From positions 209,841-273,840 of the forward strand of contig NZ_JAJGNJ010000006.1 in the NCBI RefSeq assembly GCF_020781835.1: 64,000 nucleotides of DNA, in the 5' to 3' direction. Position 1 is the stretch's first letter. Each line of letters opens with the position of its first letter. The notes beneath the pieces were generated by a model. That model saw only the letters and a list, made by a program, of their open reading frames with translations, ran no database searches and was not told the origin of the DNA. A program made the position numbers and the translations under genes. Of the stretch, positions 1 through 8,267 are shown one piece after another. This DNA comes from Microbacterium testaceum (GTDB taxonomy: Bacteria; Actinomycetota; Actinomycetes; Actinomycetales; Microbacteriaceae).

Positions 1-1
1 C

Positions 2-547
2 GACTTCGTCACGGCCGGGCCGGAATGGAATCGGTTCGCCGAGGAACGCGGCGGCGAGTACGCCCGGTTCCTCCAAGGCGTGGATGCCTCCGCTCCCGGT
101 CTGTGGACGATGAGCTACGAACACTCGTACGGCGGCGGGGTCGGAAGCGAGGCCGAGAAGCACGGAGGCACCGTGGACGCGCGATTCCTGGCAGCGAGCG
201 TGGGGGCGATCGGACCGTACGAACCGCACCCCGGGACCCGCTACTTCGCGACACAGGCCGTGGACGACATCAACCGCTACTACGCGGGCATCGGCCTCGG
301 CCCGGTCGGGTTCACCGTCGCGCCGGAAACCATCGCCGGCGTGGAGATCGTCGACTCGGGCCTGCCCGGTCCCGATGTCCCGATCGTGCTCGAGTATCTG
401 TACACCCAGAATCCGGGCGCGCTCGTCGGCATCGTCCGCGACAGCGTCCAGCACCACACGGCGCTGATGAGCAGCGACGAATCCATCAACGGCGCGGTGC
501 TTCGGACCGTGCGCGACATCCTCGCGTCGGGAGGCAACGACCAGTGA
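2..547 (+). CDS. Alpha/beta-hydrolase-like protein, C-terminal part (cut by window edge)
   Basis: The frame is open from the first base, so the gene begins left of the window; a GTG at 80 is only an internal codon. The visible 181 residues carry an HSYGG motif (around residue 40 of the visible part), which resembles the nucleophile elbow of the actinobacterial DUF1023 alpha/beta hydrolases, where the Ser is catalytic. No signal peptide can be judged because the N-terminus is missing. The stop overlaps the GTG of the following lipoprotein by 4 bp, so the two are probably co-translated. Substrate is unknown. The family assignment rests on one motif and its surroundings and is moderate. Confidence 0.65.
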   Translation, partial: DFVTAGPEWNRFAEERGGEYARFLQGVDASAPGLWTMSYEHSYGGGVGSEAEKHGGTVDARFLAASVGAIGPYEPHPGTRYFATQAVDDINRYYAGIGLGPVGFTVAPETIAGVEIVDSGLPGPDVPIVLEYLYTQNPGALVGIVRDSVQHHTALMSSDESINGAVLRTVRDILASGGNDQ

Positions 548-1146
548 GAGCCCGCCATCTCGTCATCGTGCTGCTCATCTTTGCAACTCTGCTAGCCAGC
601 TGCAGCAACACTCGTCCGAGGTACGACGAGGTCCGCGCGGAAGGAATAGAAGCGTTGAGGGAGGTGGAGTCTCTCATTCCGGGGGTCACGACGGCACGGC
701 CGAGGCCGGAATTCAAGCCCTTCGGTTGCGGCCCCGACCCGCTATCCGGCGCGGGCAGCGACAGCGCCTTCTATACCGGCTACTGGGAGGTCGAGGTCAG
801 CAATGAGCTTGACGTACCCGGTTTCATCGCCGAGCTCCCCGACAAGCTCGGCGACGGCTGGACAACAGAGGATCTCGGAATCGCTGTCCCGTTCGCCCAG
901 GTCCACCTCGTGAAGGAGTCCCCGAGGCTCAGCCTCACCGTGGAGGAGCGGGAAAGGAATGGCAAGAAAGGTATCGATCTGCTGGTCATGTCGAGATGCG
1001 GCGTCGTCACGCCCACCCCGGTCGGTTTGTCTCGGAGTGACGCGCCGTTCACTCACAGCCCTCGTACGAACTCCCCCACGACGCCCGCGAGCCCGGCGCC
1101 GATCTCCGCGGCCGGTCTCCGCTTCCCCTTCACCTCGAACGAATGA
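544..1146 (+). CDS. Small lipoprotein, unknown function
   Basis: The GTG at 544 sits in a GTGA overlap with the upstream hydrolase stop. The product (200 aa) opens with a short basic start, a hydrophobic run and a lipobox LLASC with Cys20, so it should be a membrane-anchored lipoprotein on the outside of the cell. The rest has no motif I recognise. The last 31 codons (1053-1146) lie antisense over the 3' end of the convergent hydrolase, and this tail is rich in Ser, Pro and Thr, unlike the preceding body. The ancestral stop may have been lost and the frame extended into the neighbour. Partner of the upstream hydrolase by context only. Confidence 0.7.
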   Translation: MRARHLVIVLLIFATLLASCSNTRPRYDEVRAEGIEALREVESLIPGVTTARPRPEFKPFGCGPDPLSGAGSDSAFYTGYWEVEVSNELDVPGFIAELPDKLGDGWTTEDLGIAVPFAQVHLVKESPRLSLTVEERERNGKKGIDLLVMSRCGVVTPTPVGLSRSDAPFTHSPRTNSPTTPASPAPISAAGLRFPFTSNE

Positions 1147-1721
1147 TTCGCCCCTTCGATCCAGTGCACGCGAGCGTCGTGACACGTCGCGACGACGGTG
1201 TCGAATTGTTCGCGTGGGGCGATGAACGGATCGTTCTCGCCCTCGATGAAGAACTGCGGGACGGTGATCCTCGGCAGGTGTTCGGCGCGCGGCTTGTCGG
1301 GGCGGCCGGGCGCGTGCAGCGGATAGCCGAGGTAGACCAGGGCCCGCGGCGAAAGCGCTCCCTCGGCGGTGGCGAGCGAGGCCATGCGCCCACCGTACGA
1401 CTTGCCCGCGGCGACGAACGCACCGCTCCGCTGCGACCCGAGCCAGGCCTGGACACCCGCCCAGGTGGCGACGGCGTGGGCGGCGGGGCCCGGCATCCTT
1501 CGCCCGTCCTCGACATACGGGAAGACGAACCTCAGCACCGAGAAGCCTGACTCGGACAACGCCGAGGCGAGTCCCTCCAGAAAAGGGTGGGTCATGCCGG
1601 CGCCGGCGCCATGCGCCAGCGCGATGGTTGCCTCGGCGCCCGGGACGCTCGACCAGAGGCCCGACACCTCGGTCTCCCCCGTCGGCAACTCCACCGGGAT
1701 GCGGACGGATAGAGGTGTCAC
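1053..1721 (-). CDS. Alpha/beta hydrolase (KANL3/Tex30, dienelactone-hydrolase-like)
   Basis: A 222-aa single-domain hydrolase. Visible landmarks are an oxyanion-side LAHGAGAGM segment near residue 35, the nucleophile elbow GKSYGGRM, an acidic residue in FIEGENDPF and a terminal His in GANHSFE, which together make a plausible Ser-Asp-His triad. Family members are cytoplasmic esterase-like proteins of unsettled substrate. The GTG start overlaps the stop of the stress-protein gene by 4 bp, so the two form an operon with translational coupling. Its 3' end overlaps the convergent lipoprotein by 94 bp. Function beyond hydrolase is not supported. Confidence 0.8.
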   Translation of the reverse strand: MTPLSVRIPVELPTGETEVSGLWSSVPGAEATIALAHGAGAGMTHPFLEGLASALSESGFSVLRFVFPYVEDGRRMPGPAAHAVATWAGVQAWLGSQRSGAFVAAGKSYGGRMASLATAEGALSPRALVYLGYPLHAPGRPDKPRAEHLPRITVPQFFIEGENDPFIAPREQFDTVVATCHDARVHWIEGANHSFEVKGKRRPAAEIGAGLAGVVGEFVRGL

Positions 1722-2542
1722 CGGTCTTGGCGCGGTGCGTCGGACTCCGAGTCCGGACCCGACGACGTCGACGAACCGTGCTCATCGCGCGGCTGCGCCG
1801 CATCCGGCGCAGCGGACACGGGCGCGGATCCCTCCGGCACGGACGGCCCCTGCCCGGGAGCTTCCGGCGGCACCGTGTCCTCGTCCGGAGCGGCGGGCGG
1901 CGCGATCCGCTCACCGTAACGAGGAGGCTCGTCGTCGGTGGGGCGAGGAGGTACCGGCGGACGCGGCGGGACAGCCGGCGACGACGTGCCCGGCGTCTGT
2001 ACGCGCTCGCCGTACTGCGGCGGGGTGGGATCAGTCGGTGCGGCAGGACGCGCCACCACCGTACGTGCCGCACCCGCGGGCCCGAGCACTCCGCGCGCCT
2101 TGGCCAGGCTCGGCGCGGCGACGCACACGTCGTAGTGGTCGGCGGTGACCTGCATGACCGAGGCGAAATCGCGACGGCGGCGGACGATCGAGTACGTGCC
2201 CAGGCTCAGCAGCATGCCCAGCGCCATGCCCACCAGCAGCACGCCGATGAAGGCGGAGATCTGCACGGTGGGTGTCCCGAGGACGAAGATGAAAGCGAAC
2301 AGCAGCCCCAGCATGAGGCCGTTCAGCGCACCGGAACGCGCCGCCGTGGCGTAGCCCAACCGCCCCGTGATGCGCTCGATCGAGCGGAGTCCGCTGCCCA
2401 CGATCGCGATGTCGCGCGCGGGCACCTCCCCCGCGATGAGCGAGGACACGGCTTTCTGCGCCTTCTCGTACGTCGGGAACGAAGCGACCTTCTCGCCGAC
2501 CTCGTCCCGACCCGCGCCCACAGGTCCCGCGAACATGCTCAT
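1718..2542 (-). CDS. General stress protein, YflT-type N-domain with two membrane segments and Pro-rich tail
   Basis: 274 aa. Residues 1-55 resemble the YflT/GSP17M heat-stress domain (VASFPTYEKAQKAVSSL then an AIVGSGL strand). Two hydrophobic segments follow at about residues 70-115 (a GLMLGLLFAF helix and an FIGVLLVGMALGML helix). The C-terminal 120 residues are a low-complexity Pro/Thr/Glu-rich tail with repeated PPRYGER-like units, probably disordered. A CAAGAT hexamer lies 6 nt before the ATG, which fits a leaderless start. It is the first gene of a two-gene unit with the alpha/beta hydrolase and is divergent from the MgtE_N/CBS operon. The biochemical role is unknown. Confidence 0.75.
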   Translation of the reverse strand: MSMFAGPVGAGRDEVGEKVASFPTYEKAQKAVSSLIAGEVPARDIAIVGSGLRSIERITGRLGYATAARSGALNGLMLGLLFAFIFVLGTPTVQISAFIGVLLVGMALGMLLSLGTYSIVRRRRDFASVMQVTADHYDVCVAAPSLAKARGVLGPAGAARTVVARPAAPTDPTPPQYGERVQTPGTSSPAVPPRPPVPPRPTDDEPPRYGERIAPPAAPDEDTVPPEAPGQGPSVPEGSAPVSAAPDAAQPRDEHGSSTSSGPDSESDAPRQDR

Positions 2543-2613
2543 TTCACCATCTTGTCACGCGGCCCCGCCGGGGCGGTCGGCTCCCCCGAGGGTTCGCGGA
2601 CTACGCTGGGACG

Positions 2614-3933
2614 GTGAGCACGCAAAGGGTTTTCGTCGCCCGCTTGGCGGGCTGCACGGTGTTCGATCCCGCGGGAGACCGCCTGGGGAAGGTGCGCGAC
2701 GTCGTGGTGATCTACCGCGCAACGGGCGCACCGCGCGTCGTGGGCCTCGTGGTCGAGATCCCTGGTCGCCGACATGTGTTCGTGTCGATCGGACGCGTCA
2801 CCTCCATCCAGTCCGGCCAGGTGATCACCACCGGTCTCATCAACGTGCGCCGCTTCCAGCAGCGCGGTGGCGAGGTGCGCGTCATGGCGGAGATGCTCGG
2901 CCGGCGTGTGCACCTCGTCGACGGGTCCGGCGATGCCGTGATCGAAGACGTCGCGATCGAACGCAACCGCCTCGGGGAATGGCACGTGGGCCAGCTCTTC
3001 CTGCGCCGGCCCCGCACGAGCGCCTCCCCCTTCGCCAAGGGCGCGACGACCTTCGCCGCCTGGAGCGAGGTGCGCGAACAGCAGACCCCCGGTCAGGCGC
3101 AGTCGGCGGAGCAGCTGGTGGCCACATACTCCGACCTCAAGCCCGCCGACCTTGCCAACACGCTCCTCGACCTGCCCGAGGAACGTCTCATCGAGGTCGC
3201 CGAAGAGCTCAGCGACGACCGCCTCGCCGACGCCCTCGAAGAGATGCCCGAGGACGAGCAGGTCCACATCCTCGAGCAACTGGGCGACGAGCGTGCCGCC
3301 GACATCCTGGATGCCATGGAGCCCGACGACGCGGCCGACCTCCTGGGTCAGCTGCCCGAGTCCCGCTCCGAGCAGCTGCTCGAACTCATGGAGCCGGAAG
3401 AGGCCGACGACGTCCGCGCCCTGCTGCAGTACGGTCCCGACACGGCCGGCGGTCTCATGACCCCCGAGCCGATCGTCCTGTCCGCGGATGCCACCGTCGC
3501 CGAGGCCCTCGCGCTCATCCGTCGCCACGAACTGCACCCCGCCCTCGCGGCATCCGTCTTCATCACCCTCCCGCCGTACGAGACGCCGACCGGGCGTCTG
3601 CTGGGGACGGTGCACTTCCAGCGCATGCTGCGCTACCCGCCCCACGAGCGGCTGGGCGCGATCATCGACGACACCCTCGAGCCGGTACCCGCCGATGCCA
3701 CCGCGGCCGAGGTGGCGCGTCTGCTCGCGAGCTACAACCTCGTGTCGCTGCCGGTGGTCGACCAGGCGCACCGTCTCGTGGGCTGCGTCAGCGTCGACGA
3801 CGTGCTCGACTACCTGCTGCCCGACGACTGGCGAACACACGACAGCGACGATCCGAGACCGAAGACGACGATCAGACCGCTCGCCACCGCGAGCATCCCC
3901 CAGATTCCCACCCAGACACCGAGGAGGCGCTGA
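2614..3933 (+). CDS. Soluble MgtE-like protein (PRC-barrel, MgtE_N, CBS pair, no membrane domain)
   Basis: 439 aa. Residues 1-130 look like two PRC-barrel-type beta units; about 150-280 match the MgtE N-terminal superhelix (repeats such as LADALEEMPEDEQVHI and DAADLLGQLPESR); about 285-410 form a CBS pair, including TAGGLMTPEPIVL. In true MgtE channels a five-helix membrane domain follows, but here the protein ends, so this is the sensor half without the pore. It probably senses Mg2+ or a nucleotide and acts on a partner. TACGCT lies 6 nt before the GTG, so translation is likely leaderless. It overlaps the DUF1003 gene (TGATG) and heads an operon with that gene and mrp. Confidence 0.85.
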   Translation: MSTQRVFVARLAGCTVFDPAGDRLGKVRDVVVIYRATGAPRVVGLVVEIPGRRHVFVSIGRVTSIQSGQVITTGLINVRRFQQRGGEVRVMAEMLGRRVHLVDGSGDAVIEDVAIERNRLGEWHVGQLFLRRPRTSASPFAKGATTFAAWSEVREQQTPGQAQSAEQLVATYSDLKPADLANTLLDLPEERLIEVAEELSDDRLADALEEMPEDEQVHILEQLGDERAADILDAMEPDDAADLLGQLPESRSEQLLELMEPEEADDVRALLQYGPDTAGGLMTPEPIVLSADATVAEALALIRRHELHPALAASVFITLPPYETPTGRLLGTVHFQRMLRYPPHERLGAIIDDTLEPVPADATAAEVARLLASYNLVSLPVVDQAHRLVGCVSVDDVLDYLLPDDWRTHDSDDPRPKTTIRPLATASIPQIPTQTPRRR

Positions 3934-4466
3934 TGGCACGTGCACAACGACAGACCGCCCTCGATGCGCCCCGCGGCCGCTCGGGAATGCTCGCACCCCG
4001 CGCGCCCCAGCCCTCGCGCGACCGGTTCGGCCGGTTCACCGAGTGGGTCGCGCGCGCCATGGGCACCCCGACGTTCCTCCTCTCGCTCACGCTGTTCTGC
4101 CTGCTGTGGATGGGCTGGAACTCGATCGCACCCGACGAGTGGCGTTTCGATTCGGCCGCCATCGGCTTCACGGCGTTGACCCTCGTGCTCTCGCTGCAGG
4201 CCTCGTACGCGGCGCCCCTGATCCTGCTCGCGCAGAACCGGCAGGACGACCGCGACCGCGTGCAGATCGAGCAAGATCGTCAGCGCGCGGAGCGCAACCT
4301 CGCCGACACCGAGTACCTCGCCCGCGAGATCGTCGCCCTGCGTATGGCGGTGCGCGACCTCACCGACGAGGTGATCACGAAGGAAAGCCTCCGCGCCGAG
4401 CTGAAGGCGGCGCTGGAGCGCCTGGAGGATCACGACACCGCCGAGCCGAAGACGATCGGTCCGTGA
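3933..4466 (+). CDS. DUF1003 membrane protein
   Basis: 177 aa. After a basic N-terminal stretch there are two transmembrane helices (about residues 50-65, LLSLTLFCLLWMGWN, and about 75-100, FTALTLVLSLQASYAAPLI), then a charged coiled-coil region (NRQDDRDRVQIEQDRQ) in the cytoplasm. This is the usual DUF1003 layout, including the invariant-looking ILLAQNRQ after helix two. The ATG shares one base with the stop of the MgtE_N/CBS gene, and its own stop overlaps the mrp start, so the three proteins are made together. A physical partnership with the soluble MgtE-like protein is an inference from this coupling. Biochemical role unknown. Confidence 0.85.
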   Translation: MARAQRQTALDAPRGRSGMLAPRAPQPSRDRFGRFTEWVARAMGTPTFLLSLTLFCLLWMGWNSIAPDEWRFDSAAIGFTALTLVLSLQASYAAPLILLAQNRQDDRDRVQIEQDRQRAERNLADTEYLAREIVALRMAVRDLTDEVITKESLRAELKAALERLEDHDTAEPKTIGP

Positions 4467-5614
4467 CCGCGGCGCTCGCCGACCGCGTGCGCGCCGCCGT
4501 CGCCGCCGTCACAGACCCGGAACTGCGGCGCCCCCTGGGTGAGCTCGACATGCTGCGCGACATCATCGTCACCGACGGCGTCGCCGAGGTGGGCATCGCG
4601 CTCACGATCGTCGGCTGCCCCGCCGCCGACCGCATCGAGCGCGACGTACGGGCGGCGGCGGCATCCGTCGAGGGTGTCTCCCGCGTCGACGTCGCTGTCG
4701 GCGTCATGTCGCCCGACGAGCGCCGCGCGCTGACCGAACGCCTCCGCGGCGGACGAGCGGCCCGCGAGATGCCGTTCGGTCCCGACTCCCTGACCCGCGT
4801 CATCGCCGTCACCAGCGGCAAAGGCGGGGTGGGCAAATCCACCCTCACGGCGAACCTGGCGGTGGCTCTCGCGGCGCGCGGCCTGCGCGTGGGACTGGTG
4901 GATGCCGATGTCCACGGCTTCTCGATCCCGGGCCTGCTCGGCCTGGTCGACGACGACGGCCTGCCCCCTGCCCCGACGCGTCTGGACGACCTGATCCTCC
5001 CGCCGGTCGCCTACGGAGTGAAGGTCATCTCGATCGGCATGTTCCTGCGCCGTCCCGGCGAGGCTGCCGCCGGGGCCGTCGCGTGGCGCGGGCCCATGCT
5101 CCACCGCACCGTGCAGCAATTCCTCACCGACGTGTACTTCGGCGACCTCGACGTGCTGCTGCTGGACATGCCACCGGGCACGGGTGACGTGGCGATCTCG
5201 GTGGGCCAGCTGCTCCCGCACGCCGACGTCCTTGTCGTCACGACCCCGCAGGCCGCCGCAGCCGATGTCGCGGTGCGCTCGGGCCTCGTGGCCCGCCAGA
5301 CCGGCCAGAAACCGATCGGCGTCATCGAGAACATGTCCGCGATGGCGCTCCCGGACGGAACGGTCCTCGACCTGTTCGGCTCGGGCGGCGGCGAAGCGGT
5401 GGCACACGCGCTCTCGAGCGACGGCCGCGACGTCCCGCTCCTGGCATCCGTCCCGCTGAGCCCAGCGCTGCGGACAGGAGGCGACGACGGGCGTCCCGTC
5501 GTGATCGCACAGCCGGACGACCCGGCGTCCCTCGCCATCGAGGCGGCCGCGGCCGCCCTCGCGACGCGCCCGCGCGGACTGTCGGGGCGCTCCCTGCCGC
5601 TGAAACTCGGCTGA
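4463..5614 (+). CDS. mrp: Mrp/NBP35-family P-loop ATPase (Fe-S carrier type)
   Basis: 383 aa. Residues 1-95 form the MIP18/DUF59-like domain (TDPELRRPLGELDML, with one Cys in IVGCPAAD); from about 110 comes the deviant Walker A GKGGVGKST, then DADVHGFSIPG and a Walker-B-like LLLDMPPGTGD. The family carries and transfers Fe-S clusters or acts as a ParA-like ATPase. The CxxC pair that often follows the ENMS motif is absent here (ENMSAMALPDG), so cluster binding at the classical site is doubtful. The GTG start overlaps the DUF1003 stop by 4 bp. It ends the operon, 2 bp from the convergent tatB. Confidence 0.9.
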   Translation: MTAALADRVRAAVAAVTDPELRRPLGELDMLRDIIVTDGVAEVGIALTIVGCPAADRIERDVRAAAASVEGVSRVDVAVGVMSPDERRALTERLRGGRAAREMPFGPDSLTRVIAVTSGKGGVGKSTLTANLAVALAARGLRVGLVDADVHGFSIPGLLGLVDDDGLPPAPTRLDDLILPPVAYGVKVISIGMFLRRPGEAAAGAVAWRGPMLHRTVQQFLTDVYFGDLDVLLLDMPPGTGDVAISVGQLLPHADVLVVTTPQAAAADVAVRSGLVARQTGQKPIGVIENMSAMALPDGTVLDLFGSGGGEAVAHALSSDGRDVPLLASVPLSPALRTGGDDGRPVVIAQPDDPASLAIEAAAAALATRPRGLSGRSLPLKLG

Positions 5615-5616
5615 GG

Positions 5617-5988
5617 TCAGGTCGCTTCGTCGTCGAACGGCGGCTTCTCGCCCGCGACGAACGTCGGCTTGTCGACCGGCGCCTGCGTCGCCAAAGCTGC
5701 CGCCCCGGCCGCGCGCATCGTCGCGGTGGGCGTGTCGTCGAGGAGAGCCTCACGGATGATGCGGCGAGGGTCGTACTGTCGCGGGTCGAGCTTGCGCCAG
5801 TCGACCTCGTCGAACTCGGGGCCCATCTCGTCGCGCATGCGGGTCTTCGCGCCCTGCATCGTCTCCTTGGCGCGCTTCGTGAGCCGTGCCAGACTCTCGG
5901 CGTACCTCGGCAGACGCTCCGGTCCGATGATGAGCGCGGCGATCACTCCGATCAGCAGAAGCTTCTCGATCGTGAGGCCGAAGAACAT
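5617..5988 (-). CDS. tatB: Twin-arginine translocase subunit TatB-type
   Basis: 123 aa with one N-terminal membrane helix (about residues 5-20), the hinge Gly-Pro (IIGPERLPRYAE), an amphipathic helix (ESLARLTKRAKETMQ) and an acidic, flexible tail. This is the TatA/B layout; the GPERLP hinge and the long tail favour TatB. TatB with TatC binds twin-arginine signal peptides at the membrane. TAATCT lies 6 nt before the ATG, with no Shine-Dalgarno sequence, so translation looks leaderless. It is alone here and divergent from the O-methyltransferase; no tatC is in the window. Confidence 0.85.
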   Translation of the reverse strand: MFFGLTIEKLLLIGVIAALIIGPERLPRYAESLARLTKRAKETMQGAKTRMRDEMGPEFDEVDWRKLDPRQYDPRRIIREALLDDTPTATMRAAGAAALATQAPVDKPTFVAGEKPPFDDEAT

Positions 5989-6059
5989 GAGTTCAGATTA
6001 CCCGCCGCGCCTCGGCCGCCCGCACCGGCGTCACGTCTAGCCTGGGCGAGGAGGTCCAG

Positions 6060-6698
6060 GTGAGCGGTTACGAAGCGAACGAGCGGTTCGTGCAGGAGTC
6101 GACGGTCGAGCCGGAGCACATCGCCCGCGCCCGCGCGCACGCGCTCGAGCTCGGGGCGGCCCCGATCAGCCCGGCCGTCGGCGCGCAGATCGCTGTGCTG
6201 GCCGCAGCCTCACGCGCCTTGAACGTCGTCGAGGTGGGCACGGGCGGTGGCGTCTCCGGGCTGTGGCTGCTGCACGGTTCGCCGCGCGCCACGCTCACGA
6301 CCATCGACAGCGAGCCCGAGCACCTGGGGGCCGCCCGAGCCGCGTTCGCCGATGCGCGTGTTCCCGCGGCGCGCGCCCGCTTCATCACCGGACGCGCCGC
6401 CGACGTCCTGCCTCGCATGAACGAGGCGTCCTACGACATCGTCCTCATCGACGCGGACGCCGAGGGCGTCATCGAATACGTCGAGCACGGCCTGCGGCTC
6501 GTACGCGCCGGCGGCACCGTGCTCGTCCCTCGCGTGCTCGCGGGTGGCGCGGTCGCCGACCCCGTGCGCCGCGACGTCGTCACAACCGCCTACCGCTCGC
6601 TCATTCAAGAAGTGCAGACCTCGCCCGCCGTCTTCGGCGCCCTCTCCACCACCGGCGAGGGGCTGCTCCAGCTGACGACGGTCACCCCTCTCACCTGA
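6060..6698 (+). CDS. Class I SAM-dependent O-methyltransferase (COMT/CCoAOMT-like)
   Basis: 212 aa. The SAM-binding motif I is VVEVGTGGGVSGLWLL (about residues 60-75), motif II acidic residue in LTTIDSEPEHL, and a metal/catalytic region DIVLIDADAEGVIEYV, all in the order of the small cation-dependent O-methyltransferases (PF01596). The GTG at 6060 follows GGAGG with a 5-nt gap. A TAGCCT hexamer 16 nt upstream fits a promoter with a short leader. The natural substrate is unknown. It faces DUF3117 across a strong hairpin at 6732-6763. Confidence 0.85.
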   Translation: MSGYEANERFVQESTVEPEHIARARAHALELGAAPISPAVGAQIAVLAAASRALNVVEVGTGGGVSGLWLLHGSPRATLTTIDSEPEHLGAARAAFADARVPAARARFITGRAADVLPRMNEASYDIVLIDADAEGVIEYVEHGLRLVRAGGTVLVPRVLAGGAVADPVRRDVVTTAYRSLIQEVQTSPAVFGALSTTGEGLLQLTTVTPLT

Positions 6699-6731
6699 GC
6701 CCGGCGCGGGCCTCACCCGCCCCGAACGCAC

Positions 6732-6763
6732 CGAAGGCCGGTCCCGAGGGGGACCGGCCTTCG
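6732..6763. terminator. Bidirectional hairpin terminator between convergent genes
   Basis: A perfect 14-bp stem (6732-6745 with 6750-6763, core GGCCGGTCCC) closes a 4-nt loop. It lies between the stops of the O-methyltransferase (+) and DUF3117 (-), so it probably terminates both. No long T-run follows, as is usual at this GC content. Confidence 0.75.
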
Positions 6764-6774
6764 TGCAAGATGCG

Positions 6775-6948
6775 TCAGGCTGCGCCGACGACACCGCCGA
6801 GAACGTCGTACAGTTCCTTCGCCTCGGCGTCGTTGACCGACACCACCAGGCGACCGCCGCCTTCGAGCGGAACACGCACGATGATCAGCCGGCCCTCCTT
6901 CACGGCCTCCATCGGTCCGTCACCGGTACGCGGCTTCATGGCTGCCAT
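6775..6948 (-). CDS. DUF3117 family small protein
   Basis: 57 aa, beginning MAAMKPRTGDGPMEAV and containing GGGRLVVSVNDAEAKEL, which matches the short, highly conserved actinobacterial DUF3117 family in length and sequence. Its function is not known. The ATG at 6948 is preceded by AAGGGGG with a 6-nt gap, and a TAAACT hexamer about 30 nt further upstream is a reasonable -10 element. It stands alone between the O-methyltransferase and the mannosyltransferase. Confidence 0.9.
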   Translation of the reverse strand: MAAMKPRTGDGPMEAVKEGRLIIVRVPLEGGGRLVVSVNDAEAKELYDVLGGVVGAA

Positions 6949-7043
6949 CGCGGCCCCCTTTTCGTCGTTGGTCTGCGCACTAGTTTAGTCTGTCCGCGCA
7001 GCGCACCGAGGTACCGCGCCCCGCGAACGTCGCTCACCCGCGC

Positions 7044-8267
7044 TCACGGGATCTGCCAGAACGTGTTGCCGAGGCCGTACATGTTGTAGATCCACCACCA
7101 CTGCCCGAGGAGCGCCGCCGCCAGGACCGCCCACCGCCAGCCGCGGGAGGACGGCACGGCGAGTGCGCCCCACAGCGGCGAAATCGGCACGAGCAGCCGG
7201 AACAGGCTCGACTGCGGGAAGAACACCAACAGCAGGTAGATGAGGTAGCTGGCCGACCACAGGCGCACCTCGATGCCGAGTCGCTTCACCTGCGGGGCGA
7301 ACAACAGCGCGGCGGCGGCTCCGAGCACCACCAGAACGAGCGCCGCGTAGCCGGCGACCGCCCCGAGCCCCCAGTGTGTGAACCAGAAGCCCGCAGCCTG
7401 GATCCACCCCTCGACCGGGACGAAGCGATCGCTCGTATCACCGATCCAGTTGCGTCGCCACGCCAGTTCGGTCGCGAGGTAGGCGCCAGGGTCGCCCGTC
7501 ACCAGTCCAGCGATCACCTGCCATGCGAAGCCCACGACGACAGCCACAGCGGCGACGCCCACCACGTGCGCGACGTCGGTGAGGGGCAGTGGCTCGACAC
7601 GCCTCCGCAGGAACCGATGCACGCCGTAGAGCCCGAGGAAGAGAGCGAAGGCCAGGATGCCGGGGCGAGTGAAGCCCATGGCGGGGACGAGCGCGTACAG
7701 CCAGCCCCACCGGCGCACCTGAACGCAGCGCAGGGCGAGGAAGAGAAGGAACAGGAACAGCGACTCCGCGTAGCCGACCTGGAAGAGCGCGGCCAGCGGA
7801 CCGCAGGCGAAGAAGGTCACCGCCCACAGCGCCGCGGAGTCTCCGATCCGGTCCCGCAACACCGCGTGCAGCGCGACGCTCGCGCCGAAGCCGGACAGCA
7901 GCGAGATCACTACCGCGCCGGCGCCCCACGACCCCAGCACAGTGCCGAGACCGGCCGACAGGTACGCGTAGACCGGCAGGAAAGCCCAGGCGTTCTCGGC
8001 GACGCCGCCCTCTGGTGTCAGCGGCAGATCGGCCGGGTATCCCGAAACCGCCACCAGCCAGTACCACTGCGCGTCCCAGCCCAGTGCCAGCTCGCTCAGC
8101 GACGGGGCGAACCCGTACCGCGACGCCGGGCCGGAGAGGGCGGCGGCGAGCAGGAAGAACGTCGTCGTCACCAGGCGTGCCACGACGTAGACGACCGCGA
8201 TGCGCACCACGACGGGCCAGCCCTGCCAGGACCGTGCCCGCGTCGAGGTCGCGGCCGCCGAGCTCAC
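7044..8267 (-). CDS. PIG-V/GPI18-like GT-C mannosyltransferase, integral membrane
   Basis: 407 aa with about ten hydrophobic helices. The first long extracytoplasmic loop contains [15 protein letters not shown] and [11 protein letters not shown], the pattern of PIG-V-type GT-C transferases, whose catalytic Asp sits in the WDxxWY segment. Family members transfer mannose from a polyprenyl-phosphate donor on the outer face of the membrane. The start overlaps the dapE stop by 4 bp (ATGA), so it is co-translated with dapE, although no metabolic link is obvious. Acceptor (glycoprotein, lipomannan or other) cannot be told from sequence. Confidence 0.8.
   Translation of the reverse strand: MSSAAATSTRARSWQGWPVVVRIAVVYVVARLVTTTFFLLAAALSGPASRYGFAPSLSELALGWDAQWYWLVAVSGYPADLPLTPEGGVAENAWAFLPVYAYLSAGLGTVLGSWGAGAVVISLLSGFGASVALHAVLRDRIGDSAALWAVTFFACGPLAALFQVGYAESLFLFLLFLALRCVQVRRWGWLYALVPAMGFTRPGILAFALFLGLYGVHRFLRRRVEPLPLTDVAHVVGVAAVAVVVGFAWQVIAGLVTGDPGAYLATELAWRRNWIGDTSDRFVPVEGWIQAAGFWFTHWGLGAVAGYAALVLVVLGAAAALLFAPQVKRLGIEVRLWSASYLIYLLLVFFPQSSLFRLLVPISPLWGALAVPSSRGWRWAVLAAALLGQWWWIYNMYGLGNTFWQIP

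Noticed and set aside
25..543. Open frame of 373 codons spanning from 25 into the lipoprotein gene
   Set aside because: The part before 544 is Arg/Pro-rich shadow of the hydrolase frame; the real protein begins at the GTG at 544 with a signal peptide.
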